Shown piece after piece: positions 45,389 to 53,993 of a stretch of 64,000 bases of DNA. Numbering within the stretch: the first letter of the stretch is position 1; each line of letters begins with the position of its first letter. The notes beneath the pieces are model-generated. The model ran no database searches. It was not told the origin of the DNA and saw only the letters and a program-made list of their open reading frames with translations. A program made the translations under genes and the position numbers. Source of the stretch: Flavisolibacter longurius (GTDB taxonomy: Bacteria > Bacteroidota > Bacteroidia > Chitinophagales > Chitinophagaceae); assembly GCA_014163555.1 (NCBI GenBank), contig JACJGO010000023.1:1-64000 (forward strand), written 5' to 3'.

Positions 45389-46633
45389 ATGCGTCGCTTT
45401 CTTGAGATCGCCGGAAGCAGTTTCAGAATTGCCATGCTGGAGTTGTGGAAAAACAAGCTGCGCACCTTTCTTTCTCTCTTTGGCATTACCATCGGCATTT
45501 TCTGCATCATCGGTGTGCTGGCTACTGTGAACAGCCTCGAACAAAACCTGCAATCCGAGATTCGGTCGCTGGGCACCAACACCATTTATGTGGACAAATG
45601 GCAGTACAGCGCAGGCCCTGATTTTCCATACTGGAAGTTTGCCAAACGACCCGTGCCTCAATACGGCGAGCTTCCTGAAATTATGCGGCGCACCACCACG
45701 GCCAAATATGCCGCCTTTAAGATCAATGCACTCAGCAATGTGGAAGCCGGCAGCAGTGTAGCAGGCAATGTTCGCATTTATGGCATTAGTGACGATTTCG
45801 TCAACATTCAACCGCTGGAGATACAGGCAGGCCGCTTTTTAAGCGAGGCCGAATTTTACCGCGGTTCCAATAACGCAGTGCTTGGGTTTACCTTGGCCGA
45901 AAACCTTTTTGGCAGCCCGGAAGCGGCCCTGCAAAAACTAGTGACCATCCGGAACCAGCGGGTCAGGATTATTGGCGTTACGAAAAAGCAGGGCACCCAA
46001 TTAATTGGCGGTTGGGGTTTCGACGGGTCGGTAATCATGCCCTATAAATATGCCCGCACCATTATGGATGAAACAAAAGCGGAGCCCCTGATTCTTGTAC
46101 AGGGAAAAGACGGCATCAGCAGCACAGTGTTGCAAGACGAATTGAAAGGCACGATGCGGGCCGTTCGCAAGCTTCGTCCATCGGAAGAAGATAATTTCAG
46201 CCTGAATGATGTTGCTGAATTTAGTACCGTCATGAGCAAGGCTTTTGTTAGTGTAAACATCGGGGGCTGGATCATTGGCGCCCTCTCGTTTATTGTAGGG
46301 ATATTTGGTGTGGCCAACATTATGTTTGTGACGGTAAAAGAACGCACATCGCAGATTGGGCTGAAAAAAGCTCTGGGCGCTCGGAAAACAGTCATTCTTA
46401 CCGAGTTCCTGCTGGAATCGGCCTTTCTCTGTATTCTCGGCGGGCTGGTTGGATTGCTGCTGGTCTTTCTGCTTACACAAATCGCTACTGCCGTCCTAGG
46501 ATTCCCCATCTTTTTATCTGCCAGCGTCATCACAGTGGCTATTTCTATTTGTATTGCGGCGGGTATTGCCGCGGGCATTGCACCGGCCTACCGGGCGGCC
46601 ACCCTCGATCCGGTGGTAGCCATACGCAGCTAA
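45389..46633 (+). CDS. MacB/FtsX-type ABC transporter permease
   Basis: A 414-aa permease with TM1 near residues 25-45 (LSLFGITIGIFCIIGVLATVN), a large periplasmic MacB-core domain (about 50-285, with NTIYVDKWQYS and VIGVTKKQG-like text) and three C-terminal TMs (FIVGIFGVANIMFVTVKERTSQIGLKKALGARK). Such permeases act in MacB-like export or Lol-like lipoprotein systems and need an ATPase; none is adjacent, so the ATPase is encoded elsewhere. tsaD follows. Confidence 0.88.
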   Translation: MRRFLEIAGSSFRIAMLELWKNKLRTFLSLFGITIGIFCIIGVLATVNSLEQNLQSEIRSLGTNTIYVDKWQYSAGPDFPYWKFAKRPVPQYGELPEIMRRTTTAKYAAFKINALSNVEAGSSVAGNVRIYGISDDFVNIQPLEIQAGRFLSEAEFYRGSNNAVLGFTLAENLFGSPEAALQKLVTIRNQRVRIIGVTKKQGTQLIGGWGFDGSVIMPYKYARTIMDETKAEPLILVQGKDGISSTVLQDELKGTMRAVRKLRPSEEDNFSLNDVAEFSTVMSKAFVSVNIGGWIIGALSFIVGIFGVANIMFVTVKERTSQIGLKKALGARKTVILTEFLLESAFLCILGGLVGLLLVFLLTQIATAVLGFPIFLSASVITVAISICIAAGIAAGIAPAYRAATLDPVVAIRS

Positions 46634-46675
46634 GTAATGCATAACAAATGGGTTGATTCGTGGCGTAGTTTTGCC

Positions 46676-46683
46676 GCTGTTTT
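46676..46683 (+). promoter_or_regulatory. promoter of tsaD (-33 TTG and -7 TAGTTTTG)
   Basis: TTG at 46653-46655, 20 bp, then TAGTTTTG at 46676-46683. The transcript would start downstream of 46687, so a start codon at 46653 is excluded and TTG 46701 is preferred. Confidence 0.5.
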
Positions 46684-46700
46684 ACAAAACCTGTTTTCAC

Positions 46701-47705
46701 TTGTCAGTAACAATACTAGCCATAGAATCTTCATGTGATGAAACCTCGGCATCGGTCTGCCGGGAGGGAGCCATCCTTTCCAACTATATTGCCAATCAAA
46801 AAGTGCATGAGCAATACGGTGGCGTGGTGCCGGAACTGGCCAGCCGGGCACATATGCAAAACATTGTTCCGGTAGTGAATGTGGCCTTGAAACAGGCCGG
46901 TGTTGCGTTGGCAGAAGTTGATGCCGTTGCTTTTACGCAGGCCCCGGGGCTGATCGGCTCCCTGCTTGTCGGCAGCCAGTTTGCCAAATCGTTGTCCCTG
47001 GCGCTGAACAAACCCCTGCTTGCCGTGCACCACATGCAGGCACATGTGCTGGCCAATCTTATTCCGGAGCGCAAGCCTTCCTTTCCGTTTCTCTGCCTGA
47101 CAGTGAGCGGCGGCCATACGCAGATCGTTGTGGCCAACAGCCCTTCCGATTTAAAAGTGATTGGCGAAACGCTAGACGATGCAGCCGGCGAGGCGTTTGA
47201 TAAATCGGCTAAGCTGCTGGGACTCCCCTACCCTGGCGGTCCGCTGATTGACAAATACGCAAAAGAAGGGGATCCCAAACGCTTTGGCTTTGCCGAACCG
47301 CAGATCCATGACCTTGATTTCAGCTTTAGCGGGTTAAAGACTTCCATTCTTTATTTCCTGCAAAAAGAAGTAAAGGCAAATCCTGATTTTATCCAGGAAA
47401 ACCTGGCGGACCTCTGTGCCTCCATCCAGGAACGGATCATTACCATCCTGCTGAAAAAGTACAAAAAGGCAGCGTTGCAGACAGGCATCATGGACCTTTG
47501 CATTGCAGGCGGCGTGTCCGCCAACAGCGGCTTGCGCAAAGCGTTTGAACAATTGTGCCGGGATAATGGCTGGAACAGCTTTGTACCGCCGTTTGAATAT
47601 TGCACCGATAACGCCGCCATGATTGCCATTACAGCCTATTACAAATTCCGGGAGGGACACTCCACCCCGCTTTCGGTCAGTGCATCGGCCCGGGCAAGCT
47701 GGTAA
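46701..47705 (+). CDS. tsaD: tRNA N6-adenosine threonylcarbamoyltransferase TsaD, TTG start
   Basis: About 334 aa from TTG 46701, giving the family-typical start SVTILAIESSCDETSASV. Makes the t6A37 modification in ANN-decoding tRNAs together with TsaB, TsaC and TsaE. Signatures: metal-binding HHMQAHVLANL (HxxxH), SGGHTQIV, DDAAGEAFDKSAKLLGLPYPGG and SGLKTSILYFLQ, GGVSANSGLR, and the CTDNAAMIA end. Complete. The longer frame to 46653 overlaps the promoter. Essential gene in most bacteria. Confidence 0.95.
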   Translation: MSVTILAIESSCDETSASVCREGAILSNYIANQKVHEQYGGVVPELASRAHMQNIVPVVNVALKQAGVALAEVDAVAFTQAPGLIGSLLVGSQFAKSLSLALNKPLLAVHHMQAHVLANLIPERKPSFPFLCLTVSGGHTQIVVANSPSDLKVIGETLDDAAGEAFDKSAKLLGLPYPGGPLIDKYAKEGDPKRFGFAEPQIHDLDFSFSGLKTSILYFLQKEVKANPDFIQENLADLCASIQERIITILLKKYKKAALQTGIMDLCIAGGVSANSGLRKAFEQLCRDNGWNSFVPPFEYCTDNAAMIAITAYYKFREGHSTPLSVSASARASW

Positions 47706-47768
47706 TTTTCATAATCGAAATGGTAATAAGAAATGTCGATTATGCATACCATATTCTAAACCGAATCA

Positions 47769-48500
47769 ATGGCCAACCCCTATTTCCGTTTTAAGCAGTT
47801 TACGGTTTACCATGACCGTTGCGCTATGAAGGTTACCACTGACGCCTGCCTGTTTGGCGCCTGGACAGCGGAGACAATAAACAATGAACAATTGGCAACT
47901 GGTGACAAACGGTTTTTAGATGTGGGAACCGGAACCGGTCTGCTGTCGCTGATGGTAGCACAAAAAAACAATGGGAAGATTGATGCTGTTGAGATTGATG
48001 CCGGAGCAGCCGTGCAGGCGGCGGAAAATATAAAATCATCACCCTGGCAAGATGCCATCCAGGTTATCCAGCAAGATGTTTTGCAATGGCAGCAAAAAAC
48101 AAAATACGATGTCATTTTATCCAATCCTCCCTTCTATGAAAATGAGATCCGGTCAGAAACAGAGGAAAAGAATGTTGCCCATCATGGTGAAGGGTTAAGG
48201 CTGGAAGAACTTCTCCTGTTTATCAAACGGAACATAAAAGAAGACGGAACTTTTTTTCTCCTCCTGCCGGCCAAACGAAAATCAGAGATGGAGAGGCTGA
48301 TGAGAAAACAGGAACTCTATGCAGAAAAATTGGTGATGGTACAACAAACCCAGCGTCATCAACCCTTCCGGATAATGCTCCAGGGACGATGCCAAAAAGT
48401 AAATGAAATCTGTGAAAGCCTGATTTCCATTAAGAATAGCGAGGATGCCTATACGCCGGAATTTATTTCACTGCTAAAATCCTACTATCTCTACCTCTAA
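47769..48500 (+). CDS. tRNA1(Val) A37 N6-methyltransferase TrmN6-like
   Basis: A 243-aa SAM-dependent methyltransferase. FRFKQFTVYHDRCAMKVTTDACLFGAW, the SAM-binding FLDVGTGTGLLSLMVAQ and the catalytic SNPPFYENE (NPPF/Y) are as in YfiC/TrmN6. Residues about 38-49 (ETINNEQLATGD) interrupt the usual short link between GAW and the SAM motif; the DNA there resembles a dispersed intergenic repeat and may be a recent in-frame insertion. The gene stands 63 nt after tsaD behind a 9-bp inverted repeat (CATAATCGA, 47710-47744). Confidence 0.88.
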   Translation: MANPYFRFKQFTVYHDRCAMKVTTDACLFGAWTAETINNEQLATGDKRFLDVGTGTGLLSLMVAQKNNGKIDAVEIDAGAAVQAAENIKSSPWQDAIQVIQQDVLQWQQKTKYDVILSNPPFYENEIRSETEEKNVAHHGEGLRLEELLLFIKRNIKEDGTFFLLLPAKRKSEMERLMRKQELYAEKLVMVQQTQRHQPFRIMLQGRCQKVNEICESLISIKNSEDAYTPEFISLLKSYYLYL

Positions 48501-48794
48501 GTGCAAACAAGTCTTCGTTGATTTCGGTCCTGTATTTTCATTGTTCCACTGCTTTAGCGTGGGGTTTATTAAAATTTTAAATTTATCGTTGTATCGGCTT
48601 TAGCCGAATGATGCTTCAAAACCAAATATCGCATTAACCTTCACAGTTTATTATTCCCTGCCATAAATGGTGAAATTAAACGGATTGAAACGGAATGGAA
48701 CGCATCCAACATAACAAGGAACACCAATGTATTATAACTTTATCTCAATATCCTAATATCTTAATGTCCAAATTCCTTATTTCTGAAAGCGCAA
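48501..48794. other. 294-bp intergenic region with two REP-like palindromes
   Basis: CCAC-TGCTTTAGC-GTGG at 48546-48562 and TCGGC-TTTA-GCCGA at 48594-48607 share a GCTTTAGC-type core and are joined by A/T-rich DNA. No gene seen. Confidence 0.45.
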
Positions 48795-49724
48795 TCATTT
48801 ATAAATTCCGGTATACTTTTTCCCTTCCATCATATAGCCCCTGTGCATCCGCTCCGAATTAAATTCCATACTGATGTTTCCTTTTGCATCCACGGCAATC
48901 AGCCCCATATCGCCCCTTTCATCCTTTAACTCCTGGTGCAGCAGGTACTGGCTGGCTTTGCGCAATGAAAACTTTTTATATTGAATAAGACAGGAAAGAT
49001 GATAGGACACTACGTTTTGAATTAACACCTCACCATCACCGGTAGTAGAAACGGCACAGGTACTGTTGTTGGCATAACAACCCACACCAATCATGGAGCT
49101 ATCGCCAATGCGACCCGGCACTTTGTTTTCTGTGCCGCCGGTAGAAGTAGCAGCGGCAACATTTCCCTCTTTATCCAACGCCACCGCGCCTACCGTTCCG
49201 TGTTCCTTTCTTTTCACCTGGTATCGACCGGCGTCTTCCATGCTGTTGCTGGCTTCTTTCAGGGCTTCTTTGTATTGCTCAAAGGCATGATCGGTGATAA
49301 AATAAGCCTCCGGCATCACTGTCAAGCCAATTTTTGTAGCAAACTCCAGGGCGCCCATATCGCCGAGATAAATGTGCGCTGTTTTTTCCATGATGGCACG
49401 GGCAAGCGAAACCGGGTTTTTGACATTTTTTACAATGGACACAGCACCGCATTTCCGGTCCTTTCCGTTCATGATAGCGGCATCCATTTCCACTTCTGCT
49501 TTTTCGTTAAGTGAAGAGCCTCGTCCGGCATTAAAGAGCGGATTATCTTCCAACAATTTTACCGCGGCTTCCACCGCGTCCAACGCCGTACCGCTATTGT
49601 CCAGAATACTGTAACCCGCTTCCATGGCATCGTTTAGCCCTTTGCGGTATTCGTTCTGGTGTTTTTTGATAAATTCTGAATCAGGCCCTGCACCGCCATG
49701 CACAGCTATGACAATTTTTCCCAT
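48795..49724 (-). CDS. iaaA: isoaspartyl peptidase / plant-type L-asparaginase
   Basis: A 309-aa Ntn-hydrolase precursor that self-cleaves before Thr177 (KEHGTVGAVALDKEGNVAAATSTGG), leaving Thr as nucleophile. Other family marks: IAVHGGAGP at the N-terminus, LEDNPLFNAGRGSSLN, PGRIGDSSMIGVGCYA with the substrate loop, STTGDGEV. It hydrolyses beta-aspartyl dipeptides; with the linked cyanophycinase it would finish cyanophycin breakdown by splitting beta-Asp-Arg. Starts 5 nt after the 81-aa gene, last gene of the operon. Confidence 0.93.
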   Translation of the reverse strand: MGKIVIAVHGGAGPDSEFIKKHQNEYRKGLNDAMEAGYSILDNSGTALDAVEAAVKLLEDNPLFNAGRGSSLNEKAEVEMDAAIMNGKDRKCGAVSIVKNVKNPVSLARAIMEKTAHIYLGDMGALEFATKIGLTVMPEAYFITDHAFEQYKEALKEASNSMEDAGRYQVKRKEHGTVGAVALDKEGNVAAATSTGGTENKVPGRIGDSSMIGVGCYANNSTCAVSTTGDGEVLIQNVVSYHLSCLIQYKKFSLRKASQYLLHQELKDERGDMGLIAVDAKGNISMEFNSERMHRGYMMEGKKYTGIYK

Positions 49725-49729
49725 GAAAC

Positions 49730-49975
49730 CTATATTTCTTCGGATCTGAATTGTGAGATCTCTGCTGTTAGACTATTCACAAGATCATGGTAATTCTCCA
49801 GGTCAGAAACCCATATTTTGCCTTTTTTACGAATCACCACTTTCTCCGGAACATACCCTTCTCCACTGTTGTTCGTCTGCCCGAATAATCGCAACTGGTA
49901 GATATCATCTTCCTGCCGGGTTACATCATAAACCAGGGGTGCGTCTTTGTAGAGGACCATTATTTTTAGTGCCAT
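49730..49975 (-). CDS. 81-aa protein of unknown function in the cyanophycin operon
   Basis: A small, soluble, beta-rich acidic protein (YKDAPLVYDVTRQEDDIYQLRL, VVIRKKGKIWVSDLENYHDL) with no membrane segment or signal. I do not recognise a family. It lies 11 nt after cyanophycinase and 5 nt before the isoaspartyl peptidase, so it is surely in the same transcript. A role in cyanophycin use is inferred from this position only. Confidence 0.7.
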   Translation of the reverse strand: MALKIMVLYKDAPLVYDVTRQEDDIYQLRLFGQTNNSGEGYVPEKVVIRKKGKIWVSDLENYHDLVNSLTAEISQFRSEEI

Positions 49976-49986
49976 CTTCTTTGTTT

Positions 49987-50868
49987 TTAATGCGCATGCA
50001 CCGGCGAACTTACCCCGGTGAAGTTTCTGGAATTAATGTCAAAGACATCAGAATGAGTCATCATGTGCACCACCAGGTTGGCCACCGAAATGGGCATCCC
50101 GTTCCTGATATCCGCAATGTTATTATGACTGATGCTGGTTCCGTCGATCACTACAACGGAACTGGAGCCAATGGCACTCATTTTCGTGCCTTTTTCAATG
50201 ATCACACCGGTATCTTCATCCAAGCCAATACCTACAGCGCCGGGTTGTGCGGCAATGGCCTGTACCAGCCGTCCGAAACGGCCCCTCGCATCAAAATGCG
50301 TATCGATGATCACTTCCCGCAAAAAGCCAAAGCCAATGCTGAGTTCCACTTTTCCCTTGAGGTAAGCCTTTGTTTCATCGCCACCGCAGATCATCGTATT
50401 GCTCATGGCGGCCGCACCGGCGGAGGTACCGGCAATCACAAAATGCTCGGTTTCGTAGCGTTCGTGCAGAATATCCATAAACTCCGTTCCTCCGAGTACT
50501 GAGCATAGGCGTAACTGATCGCCGCCGGAAAAAAGAATGCCGTTGCATTTTTCGAGACGCTCCAGTACTTTCTTCGAATCTGCCTCTTCGCGTTTGGTAA
50601 TCTTCAGGTGACCAATATCAATGCAGCCCAGTTTTTTAAATGATTTTTTATACACCTGCGCCACTTCATCAGGGATAGAGGAAGCCGTGGTCACCACTTC
50701 TATTTTCGGCTCTGATTTTTTACCGCAAATGCCTACGATCTCGTTAAGGATGCCCTGCTTGAAAAAATCAAGGCTGTTCTGCCGTTCTTTTTCTTCTTCC
50801 GATCCTTTGTCTTCGGCACCACCAACTGCGATCAAAACTCCTTTGGGTAACTGCATGTTTTCATGCAA
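49987..50868 (-). CDS. cphB: cyanophycinase
   Basis: A 293-aa S51-family serine peptidase that releases beta-Asp-Arg dipeptides from cyanophycin. GVLIAVGGAEDKG near the N-terminus, NGILFSGGDQLRLCSVLGG, the nucleophile elbow VIAGTSAGAAAMSNTMICGG and LGFLREVIIDTHFDARGRFGRL match the family. No signal peptide, so it acts on internal granules. First gene of the operon with the 81-aa gene and the isoaspartyl peptidase; divergent from cphA with 208 bp between. Confidence 0.95.
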   Translation of the reverse strand: MHENMQLPKGVLIAVGGAEDKGSEEEKERQNSLDFFKQGILNEIVGICGKKSEPKIEVVTTASSIPDEVAQVYKKSFKKLGCIDIGHLKITKREEADSKKVLERLEKCNGILFSGGDQLRLCSVLGGTEFMDILHERYETEHFVIAGTSAGAAAMSNTMICGGDETKAYLKGKVELSIGFGFLREVIIDTHFDARGRFGRLVQAIAAQPGAVGIGLDEDTGVIIEKGTKMSAIGSSSVVVIDGTSISHNNIADIRNGMPISVANLVVHMMTHSDVFDINSRNFTGVSSPVHAH

Positions 50869-51063
50869 TGAAAAAACATGCCATTGTGAAGCAAATGTGT
50901 CTCCCCCAGAAAATACTAGCTACTTGTTTGGGTTGCTTGCGAATACCTGAAAGTCAGCCGTATAGAAATGTTGAGGACGAAAAGACACAACGAAGCAGAA
51001 CAATAAAAATAGTTTAAGCGAACCTGACTTTTGGCCCAAAATTTTTCATATTTCTACAGACGC

Positions 51064-51071
51064 AAAATTTG
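51064..51071 (+). promoter_or_regulatory. -7-like element of cphA
   Basis: AAAATTTG, one mismatch to TAnnTTTG, ending 5 nt before ATG 51077. Confidence 0.35.
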
Positions 51072-51076
51072 CTTGC

Positions 51077-53716
51077 ATGCTGGTACAAGATATAAAAGTG
51101 CTGCGAGGACCAAATTACTGGTCAGTTAAACGGCAAAAGATCATTCAGTTTACACTCGACTTACAGGAACTTGAACAAAAACCCACCGATACCATTCCCG
51201 GTTTTCTGGAACGGCTTCAACAATTGTTGCCTTCTCTCCACGAACACCGTTGCAGTGTGGGTAGCCCCGGCGGCTTTTTTGAGCGGGTGCGGCGGGGCAC
51301 CTGGATGGGTCATGTGATTGAACACATAGCGTTGGAAATTCAAAGCCTGGCTGGCATTGAGGTAGGCTTCGGACAAACCCGGGGAACCGGCAAGGAAGGA
51401 GTATATCATGTAGCTTTTGAATATGGCGAAGAAGCCGAAGGCCGCTATACCGTAAAGGCGGCAGTGGCCATTGCAGAAGCTCTTATCAAAGGCGAACCTT
51501 ATGAAGTGCAGAAAGACATTGCCGAAATTCGCACCCTTTGGTTTCGTGAAAAACTGGGACCGAGTACGGGATCGATCGTTGAGGAAGCCAAAAAGCGAGG
51601 TATCCCCGCCATGCGCCTCGATGGTGATTCGCTGGTACAACTGGGGTATGGCTGTAACCAAAAACGGATTGAAGCAACCATCACTTCACACACCAGCATG
51701 CTGGCAGTGGACGTTGCCGGTGACAAGCACAAAACAAAACAGCTCCTCCAGGAATCCAATTTGCCGGTACCGATAGGTGAAGTGGTGACAGATATCGAAA
51801 GCCTGAAAGAAGCCGCAACAGCCATTGGTTATCCGGTCGTGATCAAACCGCTAAATGGCAATCACGGCAAAGGTGCTACTATCAATATTCAGGATTGGGA
51901 GCATGCCAAGTGTGCTTTTCACAGGGCACAGCAATACGGCAGGCAGGTGATTGTTGAAAATTATATTCAGGGCAGCGATTTCCGTATACTGGTCGTCAAT
52001 TACAAATTTGTAGCGGCTGCACTGCGGACGCCGGCTACCATCACCGGCGATGGTCGTCACACCATCCGCGAACTGATTGACATCGCCAACAAAGATCCCC
52101 GCCGAGGCAATGGTCATGATAATATTTTGACCGAGATTCACGCCGATGACGTTTGCCTGGAGCTCCTGAAAAAGAAAGGGTACACCCTGAAATCTGTTTT
52201 GCCGCAGGGTGAAAGCCTGGCCTTAAAACCTACGGCAAATTTGAGTACGGGTGGCACGGCCACGGATGTAACCGATGACGTACATCCGCAAAACCGGTCG
52301 ACCTTTGAACGCATTGCCCGCAATATTGGTCTTGACGTTTGCGGCATTGATGTAATGGCGCCAAATCTTTCACAACCACTGCGGGAAACCGGAGGCGCCG
52401 TGCTCGAAGTAAATGCGGCACCGGGTTTCCGGATGCACTTAGAACCCACACATGGACAACCCCGCAACGTGGCAAAGCCGGTTGTGGACATGTTGTTTCC
52501 CAACAAGAGCAACGGAAGGATTCCGATAATTGCCATTACCGGCACCAACGGAAAAACCACCACCACCCGCCTGATGGCGCACATTGTAAAAACGGCGGGA
52601 TTTGTGACCGGGTTTACATCTACGGATGGTATTTATATCAACGATGAACAGGTGCTCAAAGCCGACTGTTCGGGTCCATCTTCTGCAGAAGTCATCCTAC
52701 GCGACAGTGCCGTGGAATTCGCAGTGCTGGAAACGGCCCGAGGTGGCATTTTGCGTTCAGGTCTTGGTTTTGATCAATGCGATTGCGCCATTGTAACCAA
52801 TGTGGCCGAAGATCATTTGGGCCTTGGTGGTATCGATACATTGGAAAAACTGGCCAGGGTAAAATCGGTGGTACCGGAAACGGTTAGTCCCAATGGTTTT
52901 GCTGTACTGAATGCGGATGATGACCTGGTATATGCCATGCGGGAAAAGGTAAAATGCAAGGTCGCTCTCTTTTCATTGGACGAATCAAGTCCCCGCATTG
53001 AAGAACACTGTGCTGCCGGCGGACTGGCTGCCGTATACGAGAACGACTACCTCCTTCTTCGCATCGGCAATCATTATCTTCCCATTGAAGAAGCCGCTAA
53101 TATTCCCATCACTTTTGGGGGCAGGGCAACCTTTAATATTGCCAACGCACTGGCTGCTGCCCTTGCAGCGTATGCGACCCGCATAAAACTGGGTGTGATT
53201 CGCGAAGCGTTGCGCTCTTTTGTGCCTTCCTCGGAGAACACGCCAGGACGCATAAATGTATTTGAGTTCAATGATTTTACAGTAGTGTTGGATTATGCCC
53301 ACAATCCGCATGGCATGAGGGCCCTGGGCGGTTTTGTAAAAACCTTTGATGCAGAATCCAGGATTGGAATTATTACCGGTGTTGGCGACCGAAGGGATGA
53401 AGACATTATCGCTATGGGCGAAGAAGCGGCCAAAATTTTTGACGAGATCATTATTCGCTACGACGAGGATATGCGGGGCCGTACGCATGAAGAACTCAAC
53501 CGCCTACTTACCACGGGAATAAATCGGGTGAGTACGGATATCCCTGTCGCCTATTATGGCAACGAATGCGATGCCGTGGAAAAGGCAATGCAGGAACGAA
53601 GGCCCAAAACAGTTCTTGTTGTATTAACAGAAAATATACAGGCAGTAACCGAGTGTCTTCAGAAATACAAAAAGGAGGAAGAAGAAGTCCTTGTCAAAAT
53701 GAAAGCAGCGGTTTAA
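51077..53716 (+). CDS. cphA: cyanophycin synthetase
   Basis: An 879-aa CphA1-type enzyme that builds the Asp backbone and Arg side chains of cyanophycin from ATP, Asp and Arg. N-terminal domain residues 1 to about 160, ATP-grasp about 215-475 (YPVVIKPLNGNHGKGATINI, KPTANLSTGGTATDVTD, LEVNAAPGFRMH), Mur-ligase-like domain with P-loop ITGTNGKTTTTRLM near residue 489, then VVLDYAHNPHGMRALGGF. All catalytic motifs are intact. Length is typical. Divergent from cyanophycinase, making a complete synthesis and breakdown locus. Confidence 0.97.
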   Translation: MLVQDIKVLRGPNYWSVKRQKIIQFTLDLQELEQKPTDTIPGFLERLQQLLPSLHEHRCSVGSPGGFFERVRRGTWMGHVIEHIALEIQSLAGIEVGFGQTRGTGKEGVYHVAFEYGEEAEGRYTVKAAVAIAEALIKGEPYEVQKDIAEIRTLWFREKLGPSTGSIVEEAKKRGIPAMRLDGDSLVQLGYGCNQKRIEATITSHTSMLAVDVAGDKHKTKQLLQESNLPVPIGEVVTDIESLKEAATAIGYPVVIKPLNGNHGKGATINIQDWEHAKCAFHRAQQYGRQVIVENYIQGSDFRILVVNYKFVAAALRTPATITGDGRHTIRELIDIANKDPRRGNGHDNILTEIHADDVCLELLKKKGYTLKSVLPQGESLALKPTANLSTGGTATDVTDDVHPQNRSTFERIARNIGLDVCGIDVMAPNLSQPLRETGGAVLEVNAAPGFRMHLEPTHGQPRNVAKPVVDMLFPNKSNGRIPIIAITGTNGKTTTTRLMAHIVKTAGFVTGFTSTDGIYINDEQVLKADCSGPSSAEVILRDSAVEFAVLETARGGILRSGLGFDQCDCAIVTNVAEDHLGLGGIDTLEKLARVKSVVPETVSPNGFAVLNADDDLVYAMREKVKCKVALFSLDESSPRIEEHCAAGGLAAVYENDYLLLRIGNHYLPIEEAANIPITFGGRATFNIANALAAALAAYATRIKLGVIREALRSFVPSSENTPGRINVFEFNDFTVVLDYAHNPHGMRALGGFVKTFDAESRIGIITGVGDRRDEDIIAMGEEAAKIFDEIIIRYDEDMRGRTHEELNRLLTTGINRVSTDIPVAYYGNECDAVEKAMQERRPKTVLVVLTENIQAVTECLQKYKKEEEEVLVKMKAAV

Positions 53717-53876
53717 AATGCATTGTGGAAGAGTTTCATCATTTGGGCGGCGGATTTCAAACAATACTGATAGTCGTCACCCGGTAGGTTGCAGTGCCGA
53801 AAGAATAACGGTTACCATAAGGAAAATTCCGGGATAGAAGGCCTTATCAAACATTCACATACAATAGCTACCACCA

Positions 53877-53908
53877 AGGGAAAGCATCCCTTTAATGGGA
53901 TGTTTTTC
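53877..53908 (+). terminator. terminator downstream of cphA
   Basis: GGAAAGCATCCC...GGGATGTTTTTCC, stem CATCCC/GGGATG extended by A-T pairs, with T-run; 160 nt after the cphA stop. Confidence 0.6.
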
Positions 53909-53993
53909 CAGTAATCCACAGCCTGGAATATATTTCTGGGGATAATGGCCAATAGGCATAATAACTGCATTATTCCCCATAAAGAGAACAATC

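Noticed and set aside
45308-45811. 167-aa minus-strand frame over the permease start
   Set aside because: Antisense to a well-supported gene and across its promoter; no domain seen.
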